Positions 24,764-33,735 of a DNA stretch of 64,000 nucleotides are shown piece after piece; positions within the stretch are counted from its first letter, which is position 1; each line of letters begins with the position of its first letter. The DNA lies in NCBI RefSeq assembly GCF_900100535.1, contig NZ_FNDG01000007.1, forward strand, positions 225,911 through 289,910, written 5' to 3'. The stretch comes from Phytopseudomonas flavescens. GTDB taxonomy: Bacteria > Pseudomonadota > Gammaproteobacteria > Pseudomonadales > Pseudomonadaceae. A model generated the notes under the pieces. It was not told the origin of the DNA. It ran no database searches and saw nothing but the letters and a program-made list of their open reading frames with translations. The position numbers and the translations under genes are program-made.

Positions 24764-25822
24764 ATGAACACATCCTGTCTGGTTACCGGCGGTAGCGGTT
24801 TTATCGGCCAGCATCTGCTGAGCACCCTGACCGCCCATGATCATGCCGTGACGGTGCTGATGCGCCGTCCTGCCGATTTTCCACGCCTTGCCGAGCGTGT
24901 GGCTGCACTGGGTGGTAAGCCACGCAGGCTGACTGTCATTCACGGCGACCTGGCGCTGCCGGGACTGGGCCTCGATGCGGCTGCATTGCGCCAGGTGGCG
25001 GGTTGCGCGTGCTTCTTCCATCTTGGTGCACAGTTCGCCTGGGGGCTGTCCATGGCGCAGGCCCGACAGGTGAATGTCGAGGGCGCGCGACAGGTGGCGC
25101 GGCTAGCGGTGCACAGTGGGGCGCGGCTGCTGATGGTTGGTGGCTACATGCTGTGCAACGCAGCGCAACTGGCACGTGTCGGGGTAGACGGTCGGTATCC
25201 CGAGCACACCGACTGGCCTGCCGTATACCGGCGGGTGGGAGGCTACGAAGGCAGCAAGCTGGAGGCGCACTACCGCGTGCTGGACGACATGCAACGGTTG
25301 GGCGGCGAGCTGACGCTGGTGCACCCGGCCACGCTCTGCGGGCATAGCCAGAGTGGCCATATTCTGCCCGGGCAGCCGCTTGCCGAGCTGGTGCGGCAGT
25401 TGCTGGCAGGGCGATTGAGCGCCTTGCCCGGTTCGCCGATGCACTGGTTGCCGCTGATCAGTGTGGATTTTCTGGTGGAGCTGATCCGCCTGGCGGCATT
25501 CGACCCTCTGATGGCTGGGCGGTCCTTGCTGGCCCTGGATGAGCGCACACCCAGCCTGCACGGGCTGGTTCAGCTGCTGGGACGAACGCTGCGGGTCGCT
25601 GCGCCGCAACACCATGTTCCCATGGGGCTGCTCAAGGCCTTGCTGCGCGTACCGGGTATGCCGCGGTTGTTGCGGATCGCACCCGAGTCGCTGGATTTCA
25701 TCCAGGTCGAGCGCTTCGACATGACGCAGACCGGGGTATTTCTGTCACGCCATCAACGGCACTGGCCCGCTATCGAGCAGGCGATAGCGGCCAGTGCACG
25801 TTTTGTGGCGGCTGGCCGCTAA
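24764..25822 (+). CDS. NAD(P)-dependent epimerase/dehydratase family protein (extended SDR)
   Basis: This 352-residue protein has an N-terminal Rossmann motif (CLVTGGSGFIGQHLL) and an active-site-like Tyr/Lys pair in GGYEGSKLEAHY. It resembles 3-beta-HSD/dihydroflavonol reductase-type extended SDRs (FHLGAQFAWG, NVEGARQVARLA). Substrate unknown. I chose ATG 24764 (MNTSCLVTGG); ATG 24746 in frame would add six residues. Its stop codon overlaps that of the convergent alcohol dehydrogenase. Confidence 0.85.
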   Translation: MNTSCLVTGGSGFIGQHLLSTLTAHDHAVTVLMRRPADFPRLAERVAALGGKPRRLTVIHGDLALPGLGLDAAALRQVAGCACFFHLGAQFAWGLSMAQARQVNVEGARQVARLAVHSGARLLMVGGYMLCNAAQLARVGVDGRYPEHTDWPAVYRRVGGYEGSKLEAHYRVLDDMQRLGGELTLVHPATLCGHSQSGHILPGQPLAELVRQLLAGRLSALPGSPMHWLPLISVDFLVELIRLAAFDPLMAGRSLLALDERTPSLHGLVQLLGRTLRVAAPQHHVPMGLLKALLRVPGMPRLLRIAPESLDFIQVERFDMTQTGVFLSRHQRHWPAIEQAIAASARFVAAGR

Positions 25823-26883
25823 GCGGCGTGCTCGTCCTTGGCCAGGGAGGCCATGTCGATCACGAAGCGGTACTTCACGTCGCTCTTGAGCATGCGCTCG
25901 TAGGCTTCGTTGATGTGCTGGATATCGATCATCTCGATATCCGAGACGATGCCGTGCTCGGCGCAGAAATCCAGCATCTCCTGGGTCTCGGCGATGCCGC
26001 CGATCAGCGAGCCGGCCAGGCGGCGACGCTTGAAGATCAGCCCGAACACTTCCGGCGACGGGTGCGGCGAATCCGGCGCGCCGACCAGGGTCATGGTGGC
26101 ATCGCGCTTGAGCAGGCCGAGGAAGGCGTCCAGGTTGTGCGGTGCGGCCACGGTGTTGAGGATGAAGTCGAAGCTGTTGGCGTGAGCGGCCATCTCGTCG
26201 GCATTCTTCGATACCACCACTTCGGCAGCGCCCAGGCGCAGGGCATCCTCGCGCTTGTTCGGCGAGGTGGTGAACAGCACCACATGGGCGCCCATGGCAG
26301 CGGCGATCTTCACGCCCATGTGGCCCAGGCCGCCGAGGCCGACCACACCGACCTTGTGGCCGGGCTGGACGTTCCACTGGCGCAGCGGCGAGTAGGTGGT
26401 GATGCCCGCGCACAGCAGCGGCGCGACCGCTGCCAGGTTGTCGGTGTGGCGGATGCGCAGGACGAATTTCTGGTCGACGACGATGTTGTCGGAGTAGCCA
26501 CCAAAGGTGTTTTCGCCACCGAATACCGGGCCGTTGTAGGTGCCGGTAAAGCCGTTCTCACAATACTGCTCCAGCCCCTCGGAGCAGGACGGGCAGCTCT
26601 GGCAGCTGTCGACCATGCAGCCGACGCCAGCCAGGTCGCCGACCTTGAAGCCGGTCACGTCACTGCCGACGGCAGTGACCTTGCCGACGATCTCGTGGCC
26701 GGGCACGGACGGGTAGAGGGTGTTCTTCCACTCGTTGCGCGCGGTGTGCAGGTCGGAGTGGCAGACGCCGCAGTAGAGGATGTCGATCTGCACGTCGTTG
26801 GCGCCGACGGCGCGGCGCTGGAAACGATGGGGCGCGAGAGGTTTGCTGGCGTCCTGGGCGGCATAGCCGAGAATGGTGGTCAT
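25819..26883 (-). CDS. Zinc-dependent NAD(P) alcohol dehydrogenase, YahK/CAD type
   Basis: This 354-residue medium-chain dehydrogenase has the catalytic zinc ligands in YCGVCHSDLH and PGHEIVGKVTAVG, the structural zinc cysteines in CQSCPSCSEGLEQYC, and the nucleotide motif VGVVGLGGLGHMGVK. The group reduces many aldehydes, including cinnamaldehyde-like ones, with NADPH. ATG 26883 has AGGA upstream; an earlier TTG is less likely. It is convergent with the epimerase gene, with overlapping stop codons and no terminator between them. Confidence 0.92.
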   Translation of the reverse strand: MTTILGYAAQDASKPLAPHRFQRRAVGANDVQIDILYCGVCHSDLHTARNEWKNTLYPSVPGHEIVGKVTAVGSDVTGFKVGDLAGVGCMVDSCQSCPSCSEGLEQYCENGFTGTYNGPVFGGENTFGGYSDNIVVDQKFVLRIRHTDNLAAVAPLLCAGITTYSPLRQWNVQPGHKVGVVGLGGLGHMGVKIAAAMGAHVVLFTTSPNKREDALRLGAAEVVVSKNADEMAAHANSFDFILNTVAAPHNLDAFLGLLKRDATMTLVGAPDSPHPSPEVFGLIFKRRRLAGSLIGGIAETQEMLDFCAEHGIVSDIEMIDIQHINEAYERMLKSDVKYRFVIDMASLAKDEHAA

Positions 26884-27068
26884 GGGCAATTCCTGTCGTG
26901 TGTAAAGCAGCGGCTTGTGGCCGCGGGGGTGAATAAGCTTAGTGCAGCACTGTGTCGGGTCGATTGCACAATCCTGTCGCTGTCTGTCCTGATCCTCCGT
27001 GGTTTTTTGAAGGTGCAGGCAGGTAGATGGTTCCCACGCTCTGCATGGGGATCACCCACGGCGTGGGT

Positions 27069-27959
27069 TCATCGTGTCGTAAGGCGCGCGCGCAGCAGCG
27101 GAGTGAGCTCGTCGAACAGCGTCTGCACCGAGCGCAATGCCAGACAGTCCGGGCGGGTCAGCAGCCAAAGACCGGTGTCGCAATCGATCAGCGCATCGCT
27201 CAGGCGTTCCACCCCGGTCAGGCTGCTGGCCATGAAGTCGGGCAGGGCGGCGATGCCCAGGCCGGCCTGCACCAGGGTGGCCACCGCCGACACGCTGCTG
27301 CAGCGGTAGCGCGGCACCAGGCTGGGGTATGCCTGATGACGCCAGGCCACGGTGATGTGGTCGGGCATGGAGTCGTCGGGGGCGATCCATGGCGCCGAAG
27401 TGGGGGCCTGCACGAATGCTTCGCGGTGCTCGGGACGGCCGCAGATGTAATAGGCGGTGTGCCCCAGTTGCCGGCCAACCAGGTGCTCGGGCGGAGCGTT
27501 GGACAGGCGCAGGGCGATGTCGGCGTCGCGGCGGCTAAGGTTGGCGAAGGTGTTGGTGGTCGCCAGCTCCAGCGCCAGCGCCGGGTAGCGTGGCATCAGC
27601 TCGGCCAGGCTGGGCAGCAGCAGGTTTTGCAGCACCGCATCGGTGCAGGTCAGGCGCACGGTGCCGCTGATGACTTTTTCGCCATGCTGCAGGGCGATGC
27701 GCGCCGCATCCAAAGCCTGCTCCGCACGTTCTGCCTGTTCCGCCAGGGCCTGGGCGCTCTGGGTCGGCATGTAACCGCGACGGCTTTTCTCGAACAGCGC
27801 CACGCCCAGGCTGGCCTCCAGCTTGCGGATGGCGCGAAATACCGTGGAAACGTCGACATGCAACTGCTCCGCGGCCCGCGCCAGGGAGCGTCCGCGCACC
27901 AGGGCAAGTACCAGGGCGAGGTCGGCATGGCTGATCTGGTAGTGCGTCGATGCAATCAT
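27069..27959 (-). CDS. LysR-family regulator adjoining the polyamine cluster
   Basis: This 296-residue regulator has an N-terminal HTH (ADLALVLALVRGRSLARAAEQLHVDVSTVFRAI, about residues 12-45) and a substrate-binding domain. It is divergent from puuA, with a 408-base gap largely filled by a MITE-like element. The orientation suggests it once regulated, or still regulates, the gamma-glutamylation pathway; that link is inferred from position only. Confidence 0.9.
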   Translation of the reverse strand: MIASTHYQISHADLALVLALVRGRSLARAAEQLHVDVSTVFRAIRKLEASLGVALFEKSRRGYMPTQSAQALAEQAERAEQALDAARIALQHGEKVISGTVRLTCTDAVLQNLLLPSLAELMPRYPALALELATTNTFANLSRRDADIALRLSNAPPEHLVGRQLGHTAYYICGRPEHREAFVQAPTSAPWIAPDDSMPDHITVAWRHQAYPSLVPRYRCSSVSAVATLVQAGLGIAALPDFMASSLTGVERLSDALIDCDTGLWLLTRPDCLALRSVQTLFDELTPLLRARLTTR

Positions 27960-28017
27960 GAATTGCCTGAATGCCAGTATCGGTTGCGTATGCGCCCACT
28001 TATACTCGGAGCGTTGT

Positions 28018-28286
28018 CTAGGGGCTGTTGACGTTTCAGCGCAAGCCGCGTTGCCGCGAGAAATCTCGCCAGGCTAGGCGGAGGACGCAGGGAATGGTAT
28101 TCCCTTTTCAAGTCCTCCAACAACGCATGGCGGGATTTCCCGCGCAACCCGAAGGGCCGGGCCCGTTTTGTCGCGATGCGGCGTTTCTCGCCGGCTCATT
28201 TGGCCAGCCAAACTTCGCGGCTCGTGCCTTGCCTCGCGGCAAAACGGGCTCCGGCGCGGTCGTGCTGAAACGTCAATAGCCCCTAG
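28018..28286. mobile_element. MITE-like element with 23-bp terminal inverted repeats
   Basis: The left end CTAGGGGCTGTTGACGTTTC (28018-28037, continuing AGC to 28040) and the right end 28264-28286 are inverted copies with one mismatch in 23. Both ends carry CTAG, which could be a 4-base target duplication of IS5-type elements. The 269-bp interior has no convincing gene; small frames at 28028-28279 and 28074-28292 look accidental. It lies in the LysR-puuA promoter gap. The parent transposase is not in the window. Confidence 0.75.
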
Positions 28287-28367
28287 AATCAACTACCCAG
28301 AATAATGAGGCGCCAGGCTCGTGAGATGTCTTCCGCGGGCGCGCCGAGCCAAAAGGAATGATTTTCC

Positions 28368-29750
28368 ATGACTTCGGTAACCCCACGTGTCGTCCAGCTC
28401 AACGAGGCGAACACTTTCCTCAAGGATCACCCGGAGATCCAGTACGTCGATCTGCTGATCACCGACATGAACGGCATCGTGCGTGGCAAGCGTGTCGAGC
28501 GCGCCAGCCTGCACAAAGTGTATGAGAAAGGCATCAACCTGCCGGCCTCGCTGTTCGCCCTGGACATCAATGGCTCCACCGTGGAAAGCACCGGTCTCGG
28601 CCTGGACATCGGCGACGCCGACCGCATCTGCTACCCGATCCCCGACACGTTGTGCAAGGAACCCTGGCAGAAGCGCCCCACCGCGCAACTGCTGATGACC
28701 ATGCACGAGCTGGACGGCAAGCCGTTCTTCGCCGACCCCCGTGAGGTGCTGCGCCAGGTGGTGGAGAAGTTCGACGAACTCGGCCTGACCATCTGCGCGG
28801 CTTTCGAACTGGAGTTCTACCTGATCGACCAGGAGAACGTGAACGGCCGTCCGCAGCCGCCGCGCTCGCCGATCTCCGGCAAGCGCCCGATCTCTACCCA
28901 GGTCTACCTGATCGACGACCTCGACGAATACGTCGACTGCCTGCAGGACATGCTCGAAGCCGCCAAGGAACAGGACCTGCCGGCCGACGCCATCGTCAAG
29001 GAAAGCGCCCCGGCGCAGTTCGAAGTCAACCTGCACCACACCAAAGACGCCATCAAGGCCTGCGACCACGCGCTGCTGCTCAAGCGCCTGATCAAGAACA
29101 TCGCCTACGACCACGAGATGGACTCGACCTTCATGGCCAAGCCCTATCCGGGGCAGGCGGGCAACGGCCTGCACGTGCACATCTCGCTGCTCGACAAGAA
29201 GACCGGGCAGAACATCTTCGCCACCGATGACCCGCAACAGCACGCCCCGCTGCGCCACGCCATTGCCGGCATCCTCGACACCATGCCGGCGTCGATGGCC
29301 TTCCTGTGCCCGAACGTCAACTCGTACCGCCGCTTCGGCGCGCAGTTCTACGTGCCCAACGCGCCGAGCTGGGGCCTGGACAACCGCACGGTGGCGGTAC
29401 GCGTGCCGACCGGCAGCAGCGATGCCATCCGTATCGAGCACCGCGTGGCCGGCGCCGATGCCAACCCGTACCTGATGATGGCGTCGATCCTCGCCGGTAT
29501 TCACCACGGCCTGACCAACCAGCTGGAGCCGGGCGAGCCGATCGAGGGCAATTCCTACGAGCAGCTGGAGCAGAGCCTGCCTAACAACCTGCGTGATGCC
29601 CTGCGCCAGCTCGACGACAGCGAAGTGATGAACAAGTACATACCCCCGGCGTACATCGACATCTTCGTCGCCTGCAAGGAAGCGGAAATGCACGAGTTCG
29701 AGACGACCATTTCCGACCTCGAATACAACTGGTACCTGCACACGGTCTGA
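28368..29750 (+). CDS. puuA: Gamma-glutamylpolyamine synthetase (glutamine synthetase family, PuuA-type)
   Basis: This 460-residue glutamine-synthetase-fold protein ligates glutamate to putrescine or related amines with ATP. It shows ITDMNGIVRGKRV, the glutamate/metal-site segments FELEFYLID and GNGLHVHISLLDK, and the ATP-site segment RIEHRVAGADANPYLMMASILAG. The adenylylation region of true GlnA is absent. It is followed 10 bases later by the aldehyde dehydrogenase and then by the oxidase, hydrolase and permease of the same pathway. Confidence 0.92.
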   Translation: MTSVTPRVVQLNEANTFLKDHPEIQYVDLLITDMNGIVRGKRVERASLHKVYEKGINLPASLFALDINGSTVESTGLGLDIGDADRICYPIPDTLCKEPWQKRPTAQLLMTMHELDGKPFFADPREVLRQVVEKFDELGLTICAAFELEFYLIDQENVNGRPQPPRSPISGKRPISTQVYLIDDLDEYVDCLQDMLEAAKEQDLPADAIVKESAPAQFEVNLHHTKDAIKACDHALLLKRLIKNIAYDHEMDSTFMAKPYPGQAGNGLHVHISLLDKKTGQNIFATDDPQQHAPLRHAIAGILDTMPASMAFLCPNVNSYRRFGAQFYVPNAPSWGLDNRTVAVRVPTGSSDAIRIEHRVAGADANPYLMMASILAGIHHGLTNQLEPGEPIEGNSYEQLEQSLPNNLRDALRQLDDSEVMNKYIPPAYIDIFVACKEAEMHEFETTISDLEYNWYLHTV

Positions 29751-29760
29751 CGGAGCTGGC

Positions 29761-31254
29761 ATGACAATCACTACCCGCCAGGACTGGGAGCAGCGCTACC
29801 GCAGTCTGGATATCGAGGCGCGTGCCTTCATCGACGGCGCCTACCGCGACGCCGTGGGCGGCGCGACCTTCGACAGCGTCAGCCCGGTGGACGGTCGTCA
29901 CCTGGCCCGCGTGGCCAGTTGCATGGCCGAGGACGCCGAGCTGGCCGTCAAGGCTGCCCGCGCGAGTTTCGAGCGTGGCGACTGGGCCCATCAGGCCCCG
30001 GCGCAGCGCAAGCGTGTGCTGATCGCCTTCGCCGACGCGTTGCTGGCCAATGCCGAGGAGCTGGCGCTGCTGGAAACCCTCGACATGGGCAAGCCGATCA
30101 GCGACTCGCTGAGCATCGACGTACCCGCGGCGGCCAACGCCATCCGCTGGAGCGCCGAGGCGATCGACAAGCTGTATGACGAAGTGGCACCGACGCCCCG
30201 TGACCAGCTTGGCCTGGTCACCCGCGAAGCGGTCGGCGTGGTGGCGGCCATCGTGCCGTGGAACTTCCCGTTGATGATGGCCTGCTGGAAGCTCGGGCCG
30301 GCGCTGGCGACTGGCAATTCGGTGATTCTCAAACCGTCCGAGAAATCGCCGCTGACCGCCATCCGTATCGCCCAGCTGGCGCTGGAAGCCGGCGTTCCTG
30401 CTGGCGTGTTCAACGTGTTGCCCGGTTATGGCCATACGGTTGGCAAGGCGCTGGCGCTGCACAGGGACGTCGACACCATCGTGTTCACCGGCTCCACGAA
30501 AATTGCCAAGCAACTGATGATCTACGCCGGCGAATCGAACATGAAGCGCGTGTGGCTGGAGGCGGGCGGCAAGAGCCCGAACATCGTGTTTGCCGATGCA
30601 CCGGATCTGCAGGCCGCCGCCGAGGCCGCTGCCGCGGCCATCGCCTTCAACCAGGGCGAAGTATGCGTGGCGGGCTCGCGCCTGCTGGTCGAGCGCTCGA
30701 TCAAGGAGCGCTTCCTGCCGATGCTGGTCGAGGCCCTGCAACGCTGGAAGCCCGGCCATGCGCTGGAGCCGCAGACGCGTGTCGGCGCCTTGGTCGATGA
30801 CGGCCATCTGGACACCGTGCTCGGCTTCATCGAGTCCGGTCGCCAGCAAGGTGCGGTGATCATCAGCGGCGGCGAACGTGCCCTGCAGGAAACCGGCGGC
30901 AGCTACGTGCAGCCAACGATCTTCGAGGGCGTGGACAACGCCATGCGTATCGCCCAGGAAGAAATCTTCGGCCCCGTGCTGTCGGTGATCACCTTCGACA
31001 GCGACGAGGAAGCGGTACGCATCGCCAACGACACGCCTTACGGCCTGGCCGCTGCCGTGTGGACCCGCGATATCTCCCGTGCGCACCGCACGGCACGTGC
31101 CCTGCGGGCCGGCAGCGTGTGGGTGAACCAGTACGACGGTGGCGACATGACCGCGCCGTTCGGTGGTTTCAAGCAATCGGGCAACGGGCGTGACAAATCG
31201 CTGCATGCCTTCGACAAGTACACCGAACTTAAAGCCACCTGGATCAAGCTTTGA
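29761..31254 (+). CDS. puuC: Gamma-glutamyl-gamma-aminobutyraldehyde dehydrogenase (PuuC/KauB-type)
   Basis: This 497-residue aldehyde dehydrogenase has catalytic Cys302 (FNQGEVCVAGSR), Glu267 (LEAGGKSPNIV) and the PWNFP NAD+-site motif at 167-171. Family members oxidise gamma-glutamyl-aminobutyraldehyde or 4-guanidinobutyraldehyde. It is cotranscribed with puuA (10-base gap). A 110-bp structured repeat with terminator character separates it from puuB. Confidence 0.92.
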   Translation: MTITTRQDWEQRYRSLDIEARAFIDGAYRDAVGGATFDSVSPVDGRHLARVASCMAEDAELAVKAARASFERGDWAHQAPAQRKRVLIAFADALLANAEELALLETLDMGKPISDSLSIDVPAAANAIRWSAEAIDKLYDEVAPTPRDQLGLVTREAVGVVAAIVPWNFPLMMACWKLGPALATGNSVILKPSEKSPLTAIRIAQLALEAGVPAGVFNVLPGYGHTVGKALALHRDVDTIVFTGSTKIAKQLMIYAGESNMKRVWLEAGGKSPNIVFADAPDLQAAAEAAAAAIAFNQGEVCVAGSRLLVERSIKERFLPMLVEALQRWKPGHALEPQTRVGALVDDGHLDTVLGFIESGRQQGAVIISGGERALQETGGSYVQPTIFEGVDNAMRIAQEEIFGPVLSVITFDSDEEAVRIANDTPYGLAAAVWTRDISRAHRTARALRAGSVWVNQYDGGDMTAPFGGFKQSGNGRDKSLHAFDKYTELKATWIKL

Positions 31255-31268
31255 GGGGAGAAACCGAC

Positions 31269-31377
31269 CTGCTGCGCGTCGGCCCTGCGGCGTTAAAAAC
31301 AGCCTGCGGATGCTCATGTACAACAGTACATTCCGCTTCCTCGTCTGTTTTTGCCTTGCATGGCTCTAGCTCGCGAG
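31269..31377 (-). repeat. 110-bp structured dispersed repeat, copy B
   Basis: This is the reverse-orientation copy of the element at 18456-18565. Shared blocks include CTCGCGAGCTAGAGCCATGC and GGGCCGACGCGCAGCAG on the minus strand. The inner hairpin is TGTAC/GTACA here against TTTAC/GTAAA in copy A. It lies in the puuC-puuB gap and could weaken or end transcription from puuC. Confidence 0.85.
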
Positions 31378-31427
31378 GTCTCGAATGATTTATCCCAAGG
31401 CGGAGCATTGGAGTTAGGGAGTTTCAC

Positions 31428-32705
31428 ATGACTCAACACGTCGACAGTTACTACGCCGCCTCGCGCAATCCGCGAGTCGATTACCCCATGCTCGGCGAAT
31501 CCGTCGAGACGGATGTCTGCGTCATCGGCGCCGGTTATACCGGCCTGTCCACGGCGCTGTTCCTGCTCGAGCATGGCTTTCGCGTCACCGTGCTGGAAGC
31601 CGCCAAGGTCGGCTTCGGCGCCTCGGGGCGCAACGGTGGGCAGATCGTCAACAGCTACAGCCGCGATATCGACGTCATCGAGCGCCAGGTCGGCGCACGC
31701 CAGGCACAGCTGCTCGGTGAGATGGCCTTCGAAGGCGGGCGCATCATCCGCGAGCGGGTCGCCAAGTATGGCATCCAGTGCGACCTGAAGGAGGGGGGCG
31801 TATTCGCCGCCATCACCGACAAGCAGATGGGCCACCTGGAGTCGCAGAAGAAGCTGTGGGAGCGCTACGGCCATACCCAGCTGGAACTGATGGACGCGCG
31901 CCGCATTCGCGAAGTGGTCGGCACCGAGCGTTATGTCGGCGGCCTGCTGGACATGAGTGGCGGTCATATCCATCCGCTCAACCTGGCGTTGGGTGAGGCC
32001 GCAGCGGTGGCCTCCCTGGGCGGCGCGATCTACGAACAGAGCCCGGCGACCCGCATCGACCGTGGCCCGCAGCCGGTGGTGCACACACCGAACGGGCAGG
32101 TGAAGGCCAGGTTCGTGGTGGTGGCGGGCAACGCTTACCTGGGCGGGCTGATGCCGGAACTGGCAGCCAAATCCATGCCCTGCGGCACTCAGGTGCTGAC
32201 CACCGAGCCGCTGTCGGACGAGCTGGCCCATAGCCTGTTGCCGCAGGATTACTGCGTGGAAGACTGCAACTACCTGCTCGACTACTACCGCCTCAGCGCC
32301 GACAAGCGCCTGATCTACGGTGGCGGCGTGGTCTACGGCGCCCGCGACCCGGCGGACATCGAAGCGATCATCCGACCCAAGCTGCTCAAGACCTTCCCGC
32401 AGCTCAAGGACGTGAAGATCGATTACACCTGGACCGGCAACTTCCTGCTGACCCTGTCGCGCCTGCCGCAGGTCGGTCGCATCGGCGACAACATCTACTA
32501 CTCCCAGGGTTGCAGTGGCCATGGCGTGACCTACACGCACCTGGCCGGCAAGGTGCTGGCCGAAGCACTGCGCGGTCAGGCCGAGCGTTTCGACGCGTTC
32601 GCCGGCCTGCCGCATTACCCGTTCCCAGGCGGGCAGTTGCTGCGGGTACCGTTCACGGCCCTGGGCGCCGTTTACTACCAGCTGCGCGATCGCCTCGGCA
32701 TTTAG
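31428..32705 (+). CDS. puuB: Gamma-glutamylputrescine oxidase-like FAD oxidoreductase
   Basis: This 425-residue DAO-family flavoprotein has the FAD-binding motif CVIGAGYTGLSTALFLLEHG near residue 28, the covering motif GFGASGRNGGQIVNSYS and the C-terminal YYSQGCSGHGVTYTHLAGK. PuuB-type enzymes oxidise gamma-glutamylputrescine to the aldehyde that PuuC uses, with release of H2O2 and ammonia. Its place in the cluster supports that role. Confidence 0.9.
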   Translation: MTQHVDSYYAASRNPRVDYPMLGESVETDVCVIGAGYTGLSTALFLLEHGFRVTVLEAAKVGFGASGRNGGQIVNSYSRDIDVIERQVGARQAQLLGEMAFEGGRIIRERVAKYGIQCDLKEGGVFAAITDKQMGHLESQKKLWERYGHTQLELMDARRIREVVGTERYVGGLLDMSGGHIHPLNLALGEAAAVASLGGAIYEQSPATRIDRGPQPVVHTPNGQVKARFVVVAGNAYLGGLMPELAAKSMPCGTQVLTTEPLSDELAHSLLPQDYCVEDCNYLLDYYRLSADKRLIYGGGVVYGARDPADIEAIIRPKLLKTFPQLKDVKIDYTWTGNFLLTLSRLPQVGRIGDNIYYSQGCSGHGVTYTHLAGKVLAEALRGQAERFDAFAGLPHYPFPGGQLLRVPFTALGAVYYQLRDRLGI

Positions 32706-32726
32706 CCTGTTAGTGGGAGGCGCTTT

Positions 32727-32824
32727 CGTAGGGTGGACAACGCTCTTTTTGTCCACCGTTGCAATGCTGGACAGATCGGGCCGCGTAGGTGAAGCGTCGG
32801 CTACGCGCCCCGATCCACCCTAGG
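32727..32824. repeat. GTAGGGTGGACAACG-type repeat before puuD
   Basis: It begins CGTAGGGTGGACAACGCTC and ends CCACCCTAGG, with internal TTTTGTCCACCGTTGC, matching the units at 14684-14867. It lies in the 208-base gap between puuB and puuD. Confidence 0.8.
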
Positions 32825-32913
32825 TCGCAGTCAATCAATGTCGTTCTATCCCGTGCTTCACGAGTAGATAAAGGTTCGTGAGCAGGCTTCAAGTCACATT
32901 GCGGAGAGTCAAC

Positions 32914-33669
32914 ATGTACCGTATGCCCCTGATCGGCGTTACTGCCTGCCGGCAGCAACTTGGCAAGTACGATTCGCACACCGTCGGCGACAAATACGTC
33001 GAGGCTGCGGCTTACGCTGGCTTGCCGCTGGTACTGCCAGCGCGCAGCACGCCGAGTGATCCGCAGCAATTGCTCGCGCAACTGGACGGCATCCTGTTCA
33101 CCGGTTCGCCTTCCAACGTCGAGCCCCGTCATTACCAGGGCACGCCGAGCATCGAGGGCACTCAGCACGATCCGCGTCGCGACGCCAATACCTTGCCGCT
33201 GCTGCGCCTGGCGATCGACAAGGGTGTGCCGGTGTTCTGCATCTGCCGGGGCTTCCAGGAACTCAACGTGACCCTGGGTGGCACCCTGCACCAGCGGGTC
33301 CAGGAATTGCCTGGCTACCTGGATCATCGCGAGCCGCAGAGCGAGTCGCTCGCCGAGCAGTACGCGCCGCAGCATGGGGTGACCGTGCAACCGGGCGGGG
33401 CGTTCGAGCGCATCGGCCTGCCGTCGCAGTTTCAGGTCAATTCCCTGCACAGCCAGGGCATCGATCGTCTGGCCGACAGCCTGCGCATCGAGGCCCGGGC
33501 GCCCGATGGCCTGGTGGAGGCGGTGTCGATAGCGGGCTCGCCAGGCTTCCTGATCGGCGTGCAGTGGCACCCGGAGTGGCGCTTCAGCGAAAACCCCGAG
33601 TCGCTGAAGCTGTTCCAGGCATTTCGCGATGCCTGCCAGGCGTATGCGCAGACACGCCAAACACGCTGA
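32914..33669 (+). CDS. puuD: Gamma-glutamyl-gamma-aminobutyrate hydrolase (PuuD-type)
   Basis: This 251-residue class I glutamine amidotransferase-fold hydrolase has nucleophile Cys111 (FCICRGFQELNV) and the His219/Glu221 pair in GVQWHPEW. It cleaves gamma-Glu-GABA to glutamate and GABA, the last step of the pathway. ATG 32914 has GGAGAG upstream; the open frame starts at 32878 without family sequence. Confidence 0.93.
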   Translation: MYRMPLIGVTACRQQLGKYDSHTVGDKYVEAAAYAGLPLVLPARSTPSDPQQLLAQLDGILFTGSPSNVEPRHYQGTPSIEGTQHDPRRDANTLPLLRLAIDKGVPVFCICRGFQELNVTLGGTLHQRVQELPGYLDHREPQSESLAEQYAPQHGVTVQPGGAFERIGLPSQFQVNSLHSQGIDRLADSLRIEARAPDGLVEAVSIAGSPGFLIGVQWHPEWRFSENPESLKLFQAFRDACQAYAQTRQTR

Positions 33670-33735
33670 ATCCGCCCGAACCCTGTCGGGTTCGAGGCGC
33701 TCTGACGAACAATTCTAAAATGATGGCAGAGGCTT

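Noticed and set aside
25828..27309. 493-residue plus-strand frame opposite the alcohol dehydrogenase
   Set aside because: Mirror frame; the zinc-enzyme motifs on the minus strand are decisive.
28028..28292. Small frames inside the MITE-like element
   Set aside because: No family resemblance, and both strands are open in a GC-rich non-coding element. No transposase residues are visible.
29581..31323. 580-residue minus-strand frame opposite puuC
   Set aside because: Mirror frame of a well-supported aldehyde dehydrogenase; no motif of its own.
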